Source of the DNA: Acidobacteriota bacterium
GTDB taxonomy: Bacteria; Acidobacteriota; Terriglobia; Terriglobales; Acidobacteriaceae
DNA: 64,000 nt
Direction: 5' to 3'
Assembly: GCA_018268755.1 (NCBI GenBank)
Contig: JAFDVW010000008.1
Span: forward strand, 62,001 to 126,000
A model generated the notes under the pieces. That model made no database searches, was not told the origin of the DNA, and saw only the letters and a list, made by a program, of their open reading frames with translations. Positions 19,031-26,703 of the stretch are shown here, piece after piece (within the stretch, counting starts at the first letter, position 1; every line of letters begins with the position of its first letter). The position numbers were made by a program, and so were the translations under genes.

Positions 19031-20539
19031 ATGACAAATACTTCTTTCAGCTTGGGCAATTGGTTGATTCTAGGTGGCTATATCGCCGCCATTAGCATTC
19101 TGGGCAGCCTGTTCTACCGGAAAAAGACATCCGCGGGAGACTTTTTCCTGGGCGGGCGGCGCATGAAAGCCATCCCTGTGGCCATATCCCTGGTCGCCGC
19201 CGACATGAGCGCGATCAGCTATATGGGGGCGCCCGCCTGGACTTACCAGCACAACCTGGAGCTGGTCTGGTCGAGTTGGACCTATCTTTTCGTGGCCCCG
19301 GTGGTGATGTTCATCTTCATGCCATTTTATGCGCGCTTTAAGTTCTATACCGCCTATGAATATCTGGAAAAGCGTTTTGATCTGAAGACCCGCTTGCTGG
19401 GCAGCGCCATCTTTCTCCTCATGCGCGGGTCGCACGTCGCCATCGTGATTTATGCCCCCTCGCTGGTCCTCTCCTTGATCACGGGAATGCCTTTGGCCGC
19501 ATGCGTACTGATCATGGGCGTCTGCACTACGCTATACACGACCTTGGGCGGAATGAAAGCGGTGATTTGGACCGATGTCATGCAATTCAGCATTCTCATT
19601 ACCGGGCTGATTGCGGTGGTATGGTTCTCCATCGCCCGGGTGCCCGGGGGTTTGCCCGTGGTATGGCAGGTCGTCAATGAGGCCGGCAAGCTGCGGCTTT
19701 TTAATTTCTCCACGGATCCCACGCAGCTCACCACTTTCTGGGCGGCTGCAATTGGTGGAGGATTTATGGCCCTCTCCACCTTAGGGACCGATCAGGCTTA
19801 TTTGCAACGCTATTTCACTACCAGCTCATTGCAGGAAGGTCAGCGCTCGATTCTCCTGGACGCTATCATCATCGTGCCTGTTTCTCTCCTGCTCTACCTG
19901 GTGGGACCGGTTTTATACACCTTTTACCATTTCAATCCGCAGCAATTGCAGGGGATGCCCAGCATGGATGCCATCCTCCCCTTCTTCGTCATGACCCAGT
20001 TGGGAGGATGGCTGGCCGGGCTGGTGATCGCCTCCATCTTTGCGGCCTCCATGGCAGTCATGAGCGCCGGAATCAACGCGCTGACCACAGCGACCACCGT
20101 GGACTTTTACCAGAGGTTATGGCGTCCTAACAGCAGCGATGAAGAAGTGGTGCGAGCAGGGCGCATGGGAACTATCCTGTGGGGGGCGGCGGCCACCGGA
20201 GCAGCCCTATTTGCCGGTCGCCTCGGCCCCATCATCAATGCCTTCAACCTGATCAACAGCTTTCTGGGTGGACCGATTCTGGGCATATTTCTCCTGGGCA
20301 TGTTGACCAAGCGGCCGCGGGGCAATGCCGCAATCAGCGGGGCGGCCCTGGGAATCGCTGTGGTTTCACTTCTGGCTTGGAAAACCCAGATTTCCTTCTT
20401 CTACTATGCCATCGTCGGCACCGGTGTTACCTTTCTTGCGGGATGGATCTTCGGCTGGTTACAACCGGCGCGTAGCGATGAGGAGCTAGTCGGCCTGGTA
20501 CGGGGGCTGCATGCCCCCGCAGAAAACCCACAAACCTAA
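19031..20539 (+). CDS. Sodium:solute symporter (SSS family)
   Basis: This 502-residue inner-membrane transporter has about 13 hydrophobic segments starting at residue 10 (WLILGGYIAAISILGSLFY). The segment SAGDFFLGGRRMKAIPVAISLVAADMSAISYMGAP is the classic first-helix region of SSS proteins such as sialic-acid, proline or SGLT-type transporters. The family couples sodium entry to uptake of sugars, amino acids or sialic acids. It is transcribed away from the TonB receptor, and both promoters carry the same operator. It is therefore the likely inner-membrane import step for the product of periplasmic processing. The start cannot move far downstream without losing the first helix. Confidence 0.92.
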   Translation: MTNTSFSLGNWLILGGYIAAISILGSLFYRKKTSAGDFFLGGRRMKAIPVAISLVAADMSAISYMGAPAWTYQHNLELVWSSWTYLFVAPVVMFIFMPFYARFKFYTAYEYLEKRFDLKTRLLGSAIFLLMRGSHVAIVIYAPSLVLSLITGMPLAACVLIMGVCTTLYTTLGGMKAVIWTDVMQFSILITGLIAVVWFSIARVPGGLPVVWQVVNEAGKLRLFNFSTDPTQLTTFWAAAIGGGFMALSTLGTDQAYLQRYFTTSSLQEGQRSILLDAIIIVPVSLLLYLVGPVLYTFYHFNPQQLQGMPSMDAILPFFVMTQLGGWLAGLVIASIFAASMAVMSAGINALTTATTVDFYQRLWRPNSSDEEVVRAGRMGTILWGAAATGAALFAGRLGPIINAFNLINSFLGGPILGIFLLGMLTKRPRGNAAISGAALGIAVVSLLAWKTQISFFYYAIVGTGVTFLAGWIFGWLQPARSDEELVGLVRGLHAPAENPQT

Positions 20540-20570
20540 GCTCCCCCAGCTTTTCGATCCAGAAATAGAA

Positions 20571-20596
20571 AACGCCTGCGGATTTCCGCAGGCGTT
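20571..20596. terminator. Bidirectional intrinsic terminator between convergent genes
   Basis: A 12-bp perfect stem, AACGCCTGCGGA (20571-20582) with TCCGCAGGCGTT (20585-20596), lies between the stop of the symporter (plus) and the stop of the aminotransferase (minus). A-rich sequence on one side and CTT on the other make it a plausible terminator both ways. Confidence 0.85.
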
Positions 20597-20619
20597 CTTA
20601 CAACAACAATAAAGAGCCT

Positions 20620-21564
20620 CTATGCGCTGACTTTAGCGGGGACCTGGCCCATCAGCTGCGCGCGAATATCGATACCTACTTCCTTGCTCCAGGCCCTGAG
20701 CAAGCGCTGATAGATCGGACCACCCACTGCCCCGTTGCCCACGGTGACGCCGTTAAAGCGCGTCACCGGAGCCATGCAATATGGCGTGGTGGTCACGAAA
20801 GCTTCGTCGGCTGTCATGGCATCGTGGATCTGGAGATCACGTTCGACGAAAGGAATGCCTTCCTTGCGGCACAACTCAATGACCACTTTGCGACTGATGC
20901 CGAGCAGAATATTGCGCGGATTCGGCGAGTAGACCGTGCCGTTCTTGACCAACAAGAAATTCGAACCGCTGGTTTCGGTGAGGTTGCCGTCGAGGTCCAG
21001 CAGGAGTGGCATGGCCCCGCCATCTACCAGATGTGCCTCCTGCTCCGCCAGCCACCAATGCAGGCGGCTGCGGTTCTTGATCTTAGGGTCCACGCATTGC
21101 GGCGGCACGTGACGGGTGGACGGTGTCACCAGGTGCAGACCGGTTTCGAAAAACCGGCGGAAGAGATGAAATGGCATGGGAAAAGTATGAATACAGTAAG
21201 TGGGCGTGAGCTTGCTTCCTCCGGAAGCCGCCGATCCGGCATAGACCAGGTTTTCGCCGGGAGTAATGAAATACACCACAGCCAATTCTGCGTCCGGGCC
21301 GGCAGCCTCTGCGTTTATGCGGACCAACTCAGTGGTAATTTTGGCGGTTTCGTCCGCAGAAATGGGAGGCGCAATGCGGGCATATTTGCAGGAATCATAG
21401 AAGCGGTGCACGTGGTCTTCGAGGCGATAGGCCTTCTGCTGAAACGTGCGCAGCAGATCGGTCACGGTGGCGCCTAAGACAATCCCGAAATCATAAATGG
21501 AAATGTGTGCTTCCGAGGCCGGCATGAACCGGCCGCGGATGTAAACCTGAGGTTCCTTCGCCAT
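20620..21564 (-). CDS. Class IV aminotransferase (D-amino-acid/branched-chain type)
   Basis: This 314-residue fold-type IV PLP enzyme begins with the class opening VYIRGRFMPASEAHISIYDFG. It has the Schiff-base Lys163 in DPKIKNRSRLHWW, and LTETSGSNFLLV at about 195-206, the ETSGSN phosphate and glutamate motif of D-alanine and branched-chain aminotransferases. The family interconverts amino acids and 2-oxo acids, with D- or L-specificity set by a few residues I cannot assign by eye. It is 15 bases downstream of the class III aminotransferase, and the pair has its own operator. Co-regulation with alanine racemase (33602) makes a D-amino-acid reaction with pyruvate/D-alanine exchange attractive. 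Confidence 0.85.
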   Translation of the reverse strand: MAKEPQVYIRGRFMPASEAHISIYDFGIVLGATVTDLLRTFQQKAYRLEDHVHRFYDSCKYARIAPPISADETAKITTELVRINAEAAGPDAELAVVYFITPGENLVYAGSAASGGSKLTPTYCIHTFPMPFHLFRRFFETGLHLVTPSTRHVPPQCVDPKIKNRSRLHWWLAEQEAHLVDGGAMPLLLDLDGNLTETSGSNFLLVKNGTVYSPNPRNILLGISRKVVIELCRKEGIPFVERDLQIHDAMTADEAFVTTTPYCMAPVTRFNGVTVGNGAVGGPIYQRLLRAWSKEVGIDIRAQLMGQVPAKVSA

Positions 21565-21579
21565 GTTGTAATTCCTCTC

Positions 21580-22920
21580 CTAAGATGCCAAAGCACGGTC
21601 GACCGCCGCGAGGGTTTCGTCGATCACTTCGTCGGTATGCGCCACTGAAATATACCAGCGGCCATCCGGCAAGACCTGCACGCCTTCGTCGAGCAAGGCC
21701 AGGGCAAAGTCGCTGTATTGCTGCTGGTTGGCCGTCAGCAAATCGCGATACCGCCGGGCCGGGCGGTCCATAAAAGCCAGGTGAAAGACCTGTCCTTCAC
21801 CATTGGAAACTACGGAATAGCCGCGTGCGCGCAGTTGCTTTTCCAATCCCTGCCGAAGACGGGTGCCGCGGCGCGAAAGATCAGCATAAACGTTCGGGTC
21901 GCGGGAAAGAACCTCAAGTGTCGCCTTGGCTGCAGCCAGGACGATGGGGTTCCCGTTAAGGGTACCGGCATGCACGACCTTCCCGTTAGCAATCAGGTCC
22001 ATAAATTGATTTTTGCCGGCCAGCGCGCTCAAAGGAAGGCCTCCGCCGATTGCCTTGGCATAGGTCGCCAGGTCAGGGGTGATCCCATAAAGACCTTGGG
22101 CTCCGGCGAGGCTTAGGCGGAATCCAGTAATGACCTCATCGAAAATAAGCAACGCGCCGTAGCGAGTAGTGATGTCGCGGAGAAATTGCAGAAATCCGGG
22201 CTCGGCCGGAATGCAGCCGCTGTTGCACAATAGCGGCTCGCAGATGATGGCAGAGATATCTTCCCCATGTTCCGCGAACAACTTCTCCACCGCTTTGCGG
22301 TCATTCCATTCCGCTACCAGGACATCGCTATGAGCGCGCTGCCCCTGGCCTGCCCCGATCGGGGCTCCCGCGGCTTTTTCAATCTCGGCGGCGCTGGGAT
22401 GATAGCTGACCAGCACGCTGTCATCCCAACCGTGGTAGTGCCCTTCGAACTTCAAATATTTTCCACGGCCGGTATAGGCCCGCGCCAGTCGTAGGGCGAT
22501 CTGTACAATCTCCGTGCCGCTGTTGGCAAAGCAGACCAAGTCCCCGCAAGGGATGATCTGGGTAAGCTTCTCCGCCACTTCGAACTCGAGATCATGCTGG
22601 GCGCCGAAGGTCAAGCCGCGTTCGACTTGGACGGCAATCTGTTGCGCAATCTCCGCCGGAGCTTGCCCGAGGATCAAGGGCCCCCAGGCCAAGCCGTAAT
22701 CCAGATAGGTGTTGCCATCGACATCCTGCACCCGTGGCCCGTGTCCACTGGCAAAGAACAAGGGATAAGGCCGCGCCGAACGGCGCAATCCGCTGGCCAC
22801 GCCACCCGCCAAAAACTGTTGTGAATGCTGATAGCGATTCCATGAACCCGGGGTTTTGTCCCTCAGGCGGTGTTCACGTTGCTCGACGGAAAGAGGAATC
22901 GTGGTTGGCATACGGGCCAT
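21580..22920 (-). CDS. Class III (glutamate-1-semialdehyde-like) PLP aminotransferase
   Basis: This 446-residue fold-type I enzyme shows DVDGNTYLDYGLAWGPLILG, SGTEIVQIALRLARAYTGR (SGTE at 134-137), KFEGHYHGWDD, IFDEVITGFR with Asp261 binding the PLP nitrogen, and the Schiff-base Lys289 in TYAKAIGGGLPLSA. These are hallmarks of the HemL-like branch of class III aminotransferases and aminomutases. A housekeeping hemL is unlikely because the gene sits in a catabolic operon with a regulated operator 14 bases upstream. It probably moves an amino group on a side chain or sugar-derived carbon; the substrate is unknown. No clear ribosome site precedes the ATG. Confidence 0.87.
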   Translation of the reverse strand: MARMPTTIPLSVEQREHRLRDKTPGSWNRYQHSQQFLAGGVASGLRRSARPYPLFFASGHGPRVQDVDGNTYLDYGLAWGPLILGQAPAEIAQQIAVQVERGLTFGAQHDLEFEVAEKLTQIIPCGDLVCFANSGTEIVQIALRLARAYTGRGKYLKFEGHYHGWDDSVLVSYHPSAAEIEKAAGAPIGAGQGQRAHSDVLVAEWNDRKAVEKLFAEHGEDISAIICEPLLCNSGCIPAEPGFLQFLRDITTRYGALLIFDEVITGFRLSLAGAQGLYGITPDLATYAKAIGGGLPLSALAGKNQFMDLIANGKVVHAGTLNGNPIVLAAAKATLEVLSRDPNVYADLSRRGTRLRQGLEKQLRARGYSVVSNGEGQVFHLAFMDRPARRYRDLLTANQQQYSDFALALLDEGVQVLPDGRWYISVAHTDEVIDETLAAVDRALAS

Positions 22921-22933
22921 TATAACAGCATTC

Positions 22934-22947
22934 TGTCGACTGTCGAC
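22934..22947 (-). promoter_or_regulatory. Internal GntR-type operator before the aminotransferase pair
   Basis: TGTCGACTGTCGAC (22934-22947) holds two GTCGAC half-sites one base apart. The 13-base core GTCGACTGTCGAC is identical to the site before alanine racemase. It fills the 33-base gap between the Kelch gene stop and the aminotransferase start, 14 bases before the start codon, implying a separate promoter or a roadblock inside the operon. Confidence 0.75.
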
Positions 22948-22953
22948 TGTTTT

Positions 22954-23934
22954 CTATTTCCGCCAATTGACGGGAATTTCGGCCTGGAAGGTCCACTTCC
23001 CACGAACGCCGGGCCCGGACTCTCCTCCCGCACCCACGACAACGTTTCCTACCCGGAAAAACTTTGTGTCCGCCAGCCCCTGCGGCAATGCCGTCGTCGC
23101 CTGCACCCCGGTCTTCAAGTCATAGACCCTGACTTCCCGTACAAAATTATCGGTGTACCCCGCGAGCAAGAGCGCCCGGTGCGGCAGTCCTACCGCCCAC
23201 CAGGCGCGGTTTGCCGCAGGAAGATCGGGCAGGCGAGTCCAGGTCTTCGCCTTCGGATTAAACTTGTAAACGTCTTTCAAGTTCTCGACGTCCTGCGCAC
23301 CCGAACCGGCGCCACCAAAAACATAAATTTCCCCATCAATGACAGCCATGGCGTGACTGATGCGCCCGGGCCCCGGCAATGCGGGCAACACCTCCCAGCC
23401 ATGAGATTTTTCTGACCACCGCCAGAAGGCATTGCTCATGTTCTTGTAGTCACCAGCCTTGGCAATCCCACCCAGCAGGTAGATGGAATCCTGCAGCGCG
23501 ATGGCCACAGCATAGAGACGAGGCTCCGGAAGCTCCGCTGCAGGGACAGGCTTCCACGTGCCGTGGTCCAGAACCAAGGCATCGCGACGCACATTTGACT
23601 CCGCACCACCGCCGAAGATATAGAGTTTGTCGTGCAGAGACGCAGAAGCAGCGTCGCTGCGGGGCTCGGGCAGAGGCGCCGCGTTTTGCCAGGAATTGGC
23701 TTTGGGATCAAACACCTGCACCAAGTCGCTCCAGTGCTTCTTCTTGTTTTCCCAATAACTGCCCCCGACGAGGAGCATCTTGCCCTGCACCACTCCCGCC
23801 ATGTATCCGGCAACGGGGCGGGGCAAATCGGCCATCTGCTGCCACTGCAAGCTATTTTCGGGCGCACTCTGCCCGGTCAGACTGATCACGGCAGCTCCTA
23901 AAACGAGGAATATGAAAAGCATGATTTTCCGCAT
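22954..23934 (-). CDS. Exported Kelch-repeat protein, NanM/mutarotase-like
   Basis: This 326-residue protein has a signal peptide (MRKIMLFIFLVLGAAVISLTG). About six Kelch blades carry the usual double glycine and spaced aromatic residues, for example GKMLLVGGSYWEN, DKLYIFGGGAES, DSIYLLGGIAKAG and GEIYVFGGAGSG. Size and layout fit the periplasmic N-acetylneuraminate mutarotase (NanM) family. It lies 12 bases downstream of a DapA-family gene, an arrangement reminiscent of mutarotase-lyase pairs in sialic-acid loci. The NanM function itself is inferred; other Kelch proteins have unrelated roles. Confidence 0.78.
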   Translation of the reverse strand: MRKIMLFIFLVLGAAVISLTGQSAPENSLQWQQMADLPRPVAGYMAGVVQGKMLLVGGSYWENKKKHWSDLVQVFDPKANSWQNAAPLPEPRSDAASASLHDKLYIFGGGAESNVRRDALVLDHGTWKPVPAAELPEPRLYAVAIALQDSIYLLGGIAKAGDYKNMSNAFWRWSEKSHGWEVLPALPGPGRISHAMAVIDGEIYVFGGAGSGAQDVENLKDVYKFNPKAKTWTRLPDLPAANRAWWAVGLPHRALLLAGYTDNFVREVRVYDLKTGVQATTALPQGLADTKFFRVGNVVVGAGGESGPGVRGKWTFQAEIPVNWRK

Positions 23935-23946
23935 GATGTTTTCGCC

Positions 23947-24927
23947 TCACCCCTGACGCTTCTTGGGGGAAACCCCGAGTTTGTCGTAAAACTCCTTCAC
24001 TTTGACCATCTCGGCATCGCTGTAGCTGTGCTGCGGGGGCCGAAGATAGCGTTGCGCCACACCGAAGTACTCCAACGTCGCGTGCCAGAAGGGTGCAGAG
24101 AAATTTTGAATGAAGGGATGATCGTAGTTGGCCACGATCTCGGTCTGCGTCTTCAGGTCGTTGTGCTGCACGGCCTCCCAGAAGCGCACGGAGATTTCCG
24201 GAGCAAAGGTCGCGTAGGAATCGAAATAGGCGTTGGCGCCATAGGGTTGTCCCACCAGAAACCAGTCCAACCCTCCGCCGGAGAAGCAATTGATGCGTTT
24301 CCCAAAACGAATGACGCCATCGATGTAGTAGCTGAGACTGATGTCTTCCTTGAGAGCAACGATGGAATCGATCTTGGTGAGCCGTTCCAGCATGGGCATG
24401 GGGAAATCTCCGTGCAGGACAATGGGTAGTCGCGTAGCCTCGGCGATCTTCCTGTAGTGCTCGACGATGCCATCTTCGCTGCCGGAAGGCTTCAGTACTT
24501 GCAAGGCGGTCGCGCCCACTGACTCGGCGTAGCGGGCAAACTCCACGGCCGGTTCGGTCCACCAGGCATTGGTTCCAATGATGGTCATACCCTGGTCTCC
24601 GACAGCATCGACCACCAGTTTGGTGAGCTGGCGGATTTCTTCGTCCGAAAGGAAGGAATATTGGCTGTCGCCCGCGGTCAATTCAAAGATGGTGATCTTA
24701 TGCTGCAGACCCATCTGGATCATTCGGCGCAGTCCGGCCACATCAAGACGATAGTCCGTCGTGAACGGCGTCGGGATGGAGACAATGGGGCCGCGCAGGC
24801 GATCCTTGAACTCCGCGGGAGTGAGTTTGACCGGTCCCGCAGCCTGCAGCGGGGTGGGAAGAGACATAGCGCTACCGAGAACAGCTCCTGCTTTTATAAA
24901 CTCACGACGGCTCCAATTCATGGGCAT
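23947..24927 (-). CDS. Tat-exported DapA/NanA-superfamily protein with altered active site
   Basis: This 326-residue protein starts with a twin-arginine signal (SRREFIKAG at 6-14, hydrophobic core to about residue 30). A dihydrodipicolinate-synthase-family barrel follows (PIVSIPTPFTTDYRLD). The Schiff-base lysine is kept, Lys193 in VALKED. The usual catalytic tyrosine of the YNxP motif is replaced: LPIVLHGDFP has His172. The GTTGE loop is also changed to LTAGDS. Family members are pyruvate- or 2-oxo-acid-dependent aldolases, lyases and dehydratases in the cytoplasm, so a folded, periplasmic version is unusual. Its start overlaps the end of the deacylase gene by 26 bases. It could be a modified lyase or a binding protein. 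Confidence 0.82.
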   Translation of the reverse strand: MPMNWSRREFIKAGAVLGSAMSLPTPLQAAGPVKLTPAEFKDRLRGPIVSIPTPFTTDYRLDVAGLRRMIQMGLQHKITIFELTAGDSQYSFLSDEEIRQLTKLVVDAVGDQGMTIIGTNAWWTEPAVEFARYAESVGATALQVLKPSGSEDGIVEHYRKIAEATRLPIVLHGDFPMPMLERLTKIDSIVALKEDISLSYYIDGVIRFGKRINCFSGGGLDWFLVGQPYGANAYFDSYATFAPEISVRFWEAVQHNDLKTQTEIVANYDHPFIQNFSAPFWHATLEYFGVAQRYLRPPQHSYSDAEMVKVKEFYDKLGVSPKKRQG

Positions 24928-25939
24928 GAGAACGCTCCTTAGGGAATGAGTGGACTGATTCAGTGATCAAAAACATCAATTCGCCGGATTCCACACGCGG
25001 GAAGGCGTGGATCAGGGTTACAACACCGGCGGCGGGGGCACGGAAGATTTCCACTGGATTTCCATGCAGGGTTACGGTACGACCCAATTCTTGTCCGGCC
25101 GCGACGTTCTGCAGCATATGCACCGCCGTCAATAAAAATCCCGGCTGCGTCGCCTGCATGCTCTGCTCGAGATTGCCGTCTCCGTATAACTGGACTTCAA
25201 CCGGCACGGGAAAAATGCTTCCGGAGAGAATTCCCAGATGGCGCATCAGCCGAAGGATTCCCTGGCGGAAGACACGCAGATCCTCCGGATCAATCCGTCC
25301 TGCGCCGGCTGCTTCGGTGTAAAGCCAGGGAATGTTTTGCGACGAGGCAAAGGAGATGGTGCGGCCGGGAGGCGTGGTGGGATGTCCCCACACCACCGGA
25401 GCGCCAAAAAGAAAAGCCGCCTCTTGCGAACGGGGGTCCGTGGCGTCATAGCCGACCATACGAGGCATCTGCAATTTGACCCCGGCGCTGTGCAGATCCA
25501 GATAGAAGTCCGCGTGACGAATAATCGCGTGCGCCAGGTAGTAAGCAATCACATAGCTCGGGCTCCCCTGCGCATCTCCCGGAAATGCCCGCGCCAGATT
25601 GACCTCATCCAACGGGCTGAGACGGGTTGCGCTCCAGAAGGCAGGCGGATTGGCCACGGGAACGGCCAGCACGTCGCCATTCATTTGGGCTGGATCGAGT
25701 TCGCTTTCTAATTCCAACAGTGCGCGGATGCCTTCAAACTCGTCGCCGTGCACGCCCGCAGTGATTCCAAGAGTTCTTCCTGGCCGGGCCCCGCGCCACA
25801 AAACTACCGGCAACGTAGCTCCGCTGGCTCTTACGCCAAGTTCCAATTCCAGGGAATATTTCTTTCCTCGCCTATACTGTGCAGGATCGAATTGCGCTGC
25901 GGGCAATCGTTCCACCGAGTTGGATGCCTTTGTCGTCAT
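24902..25939 (-). CDS. Succinylglutamate desuccinylase/aspartoacylase-family zinc deacylase
   Basis: I use the ATG at 25939, two bases after the SDR stop, giving 345 residues. The zinc ligands of the AstE/AspA carboxypeptidase-like family are visible: GVHGDEFEG (His64, Glu67) and DLHSAG (His150), with catalytic Glu209 in LYTEAAG. NLARAFPG corresponds to the family's NxNRxFPG substrate-binding motif. Such enzymes remove an acyl group from an amino acid or amino sugar (succinyl, acetyl). In this operon it would expose an amino group for the aminotransferases. The open frame extends upstream to 26140 only because it overlaps the SDR. Confidence 0.85.
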   Translation of the reverse strand: MTTKASNSVERLPAAQFDPAQYRRGKKYSLELELGVRASGATLPVVLWRGARPGRTLGITAGVHGDEFEGIRALLELESELDPAQMNGDVLAVPVANPPAFWSATRLSPLDEVNLARAFPGDAQGSPSYVIAYYLAHAIIRHADFYLDLHSAGVKLQMPRMVGYDATDPRSQEAAFLFGAPVVWGHPTTPPGRTISFASSQNIPWLYTEAAGAGRIDPEDLRVFRQGILRLMRHLGILSGSIFPVPVEVQLYGDGNLEQSMQATQPGFLLTAVHMLQNVAAGQELGRTVTLHGNPVEIFRAPAAGVVTLIHAFPRVESGELMFLITESVHSFPKERSHAHELEPS

Positions 25940-25941
25940 GC

Positions 25942-26703
25942 TCAGTAGGCGAGGAACCCTCCGTCGACCAGCAAAGTCGTGCCGGTAATGAAGCTGGCGT
26001 CGTCCGAGGCCAGAAAGGCGATGGCTTTGCCGACTTCGTCGGGGGTACCTCGCCGGCCAAGCGGCGTAAAGCGCAAGAATTTCCCGCTGCCCCCAGAGCT
26101 CTTCACTTCCGCGACGGCATCGACGCTGGTTTCCGTGCAAATGTCCCCCGGCGCCACGCAGTTCACACGAATGCCGTGGGGTGCCAGCTCTATGGCCATG
26201 GCTTTGGCCAGCATGTTCTGCGCTGCTTTGGTTGCGCAGTAGACACTGGCATTTTCCTGGGCCGCGTATCCGCCCACCGAACTCACGTGGATGATGCTTC
26301 CGCCTTTTTTGCTCGCAATCATGTGATGGGCGGCCGCCTGCGAGCAGTAGATTGTGCCTTTGAGATTGGTATCGACAATCTGGTCAATCGCGTCGACCGT
26401 TGCGCTCAACAACGGGGCCAGGGCCACCGCCCCGGTAAGGCTTGCATTGTTGATCAACACATCCAGAGACCCAAAAGACTCGACCACAAAGTTCACGCAG
26501 TGAGTGACGGCCTTCACATCGCGAATGTCGAGTTCCACACTGACCATGCCGTTCTGTAGTTGCTCGACGGCGGCCCGGCCGCGGGCGGTGTCGCGCTGCG
26601 CAATCACAACTTGCGCACCCAGCTCGGCAAATACTTTGGCAGTGGCAAATCCTATGCCGGTGGCGCCGCCGGTAATGAGGACAACTTTTCCTGAAAGGTT
26701 CAT
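25942..26703 (-). CDS. SDR-family NAD(P)-dependent oxidoreductase
   Basis: This 253-residue classical SDR starts at 26703 (MNLSGKVVLITGG) with an ATGA overlap of the M81 stop. Its motifs are TGGATGIG at 11-18, NNAS at 85-88, Asn113, Ser141/142, Tyr155 and Lys159 in VYCATKAA, and TGTTLLVDGGF near the end. It is distinct from the SDR at 8493. Coupling with the deacylase and M81 genes places it in the same catabolic sequence, probably oxidising a hydroxyl group. Confidence 0.88.
   Translation of the reverse strand: MNLSGKVVLITGGATGIGFATAKVFAELGAQVVIAQRDTARGRAAVEQLQNGMVSVELDIRDVKAVTHCVNFVVESFGSLDVLINNASLTGAVALAPLLSATVDAIDQIVDTNLKGTIYCSQAAAHHMIASKKGGSIIHVSSVGGYAAQENASVYCATKAAQNMLAKAMAIELAPHGIRVNCVAPGDICTETSVDAVAEVKSSGGSGKFLRFTPLGRRGTPDEVGKAIAFLASDDASFITGTTLLVDGGFLAY

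Noticed and set aside
21580..22920. Housekeeping glutamate-1-semialdehyde aminomutase (hemL)
   Set aside because: The motifs are shared by the wider class III family, and the gene is in a regulated catabolic operon without other haem genes.
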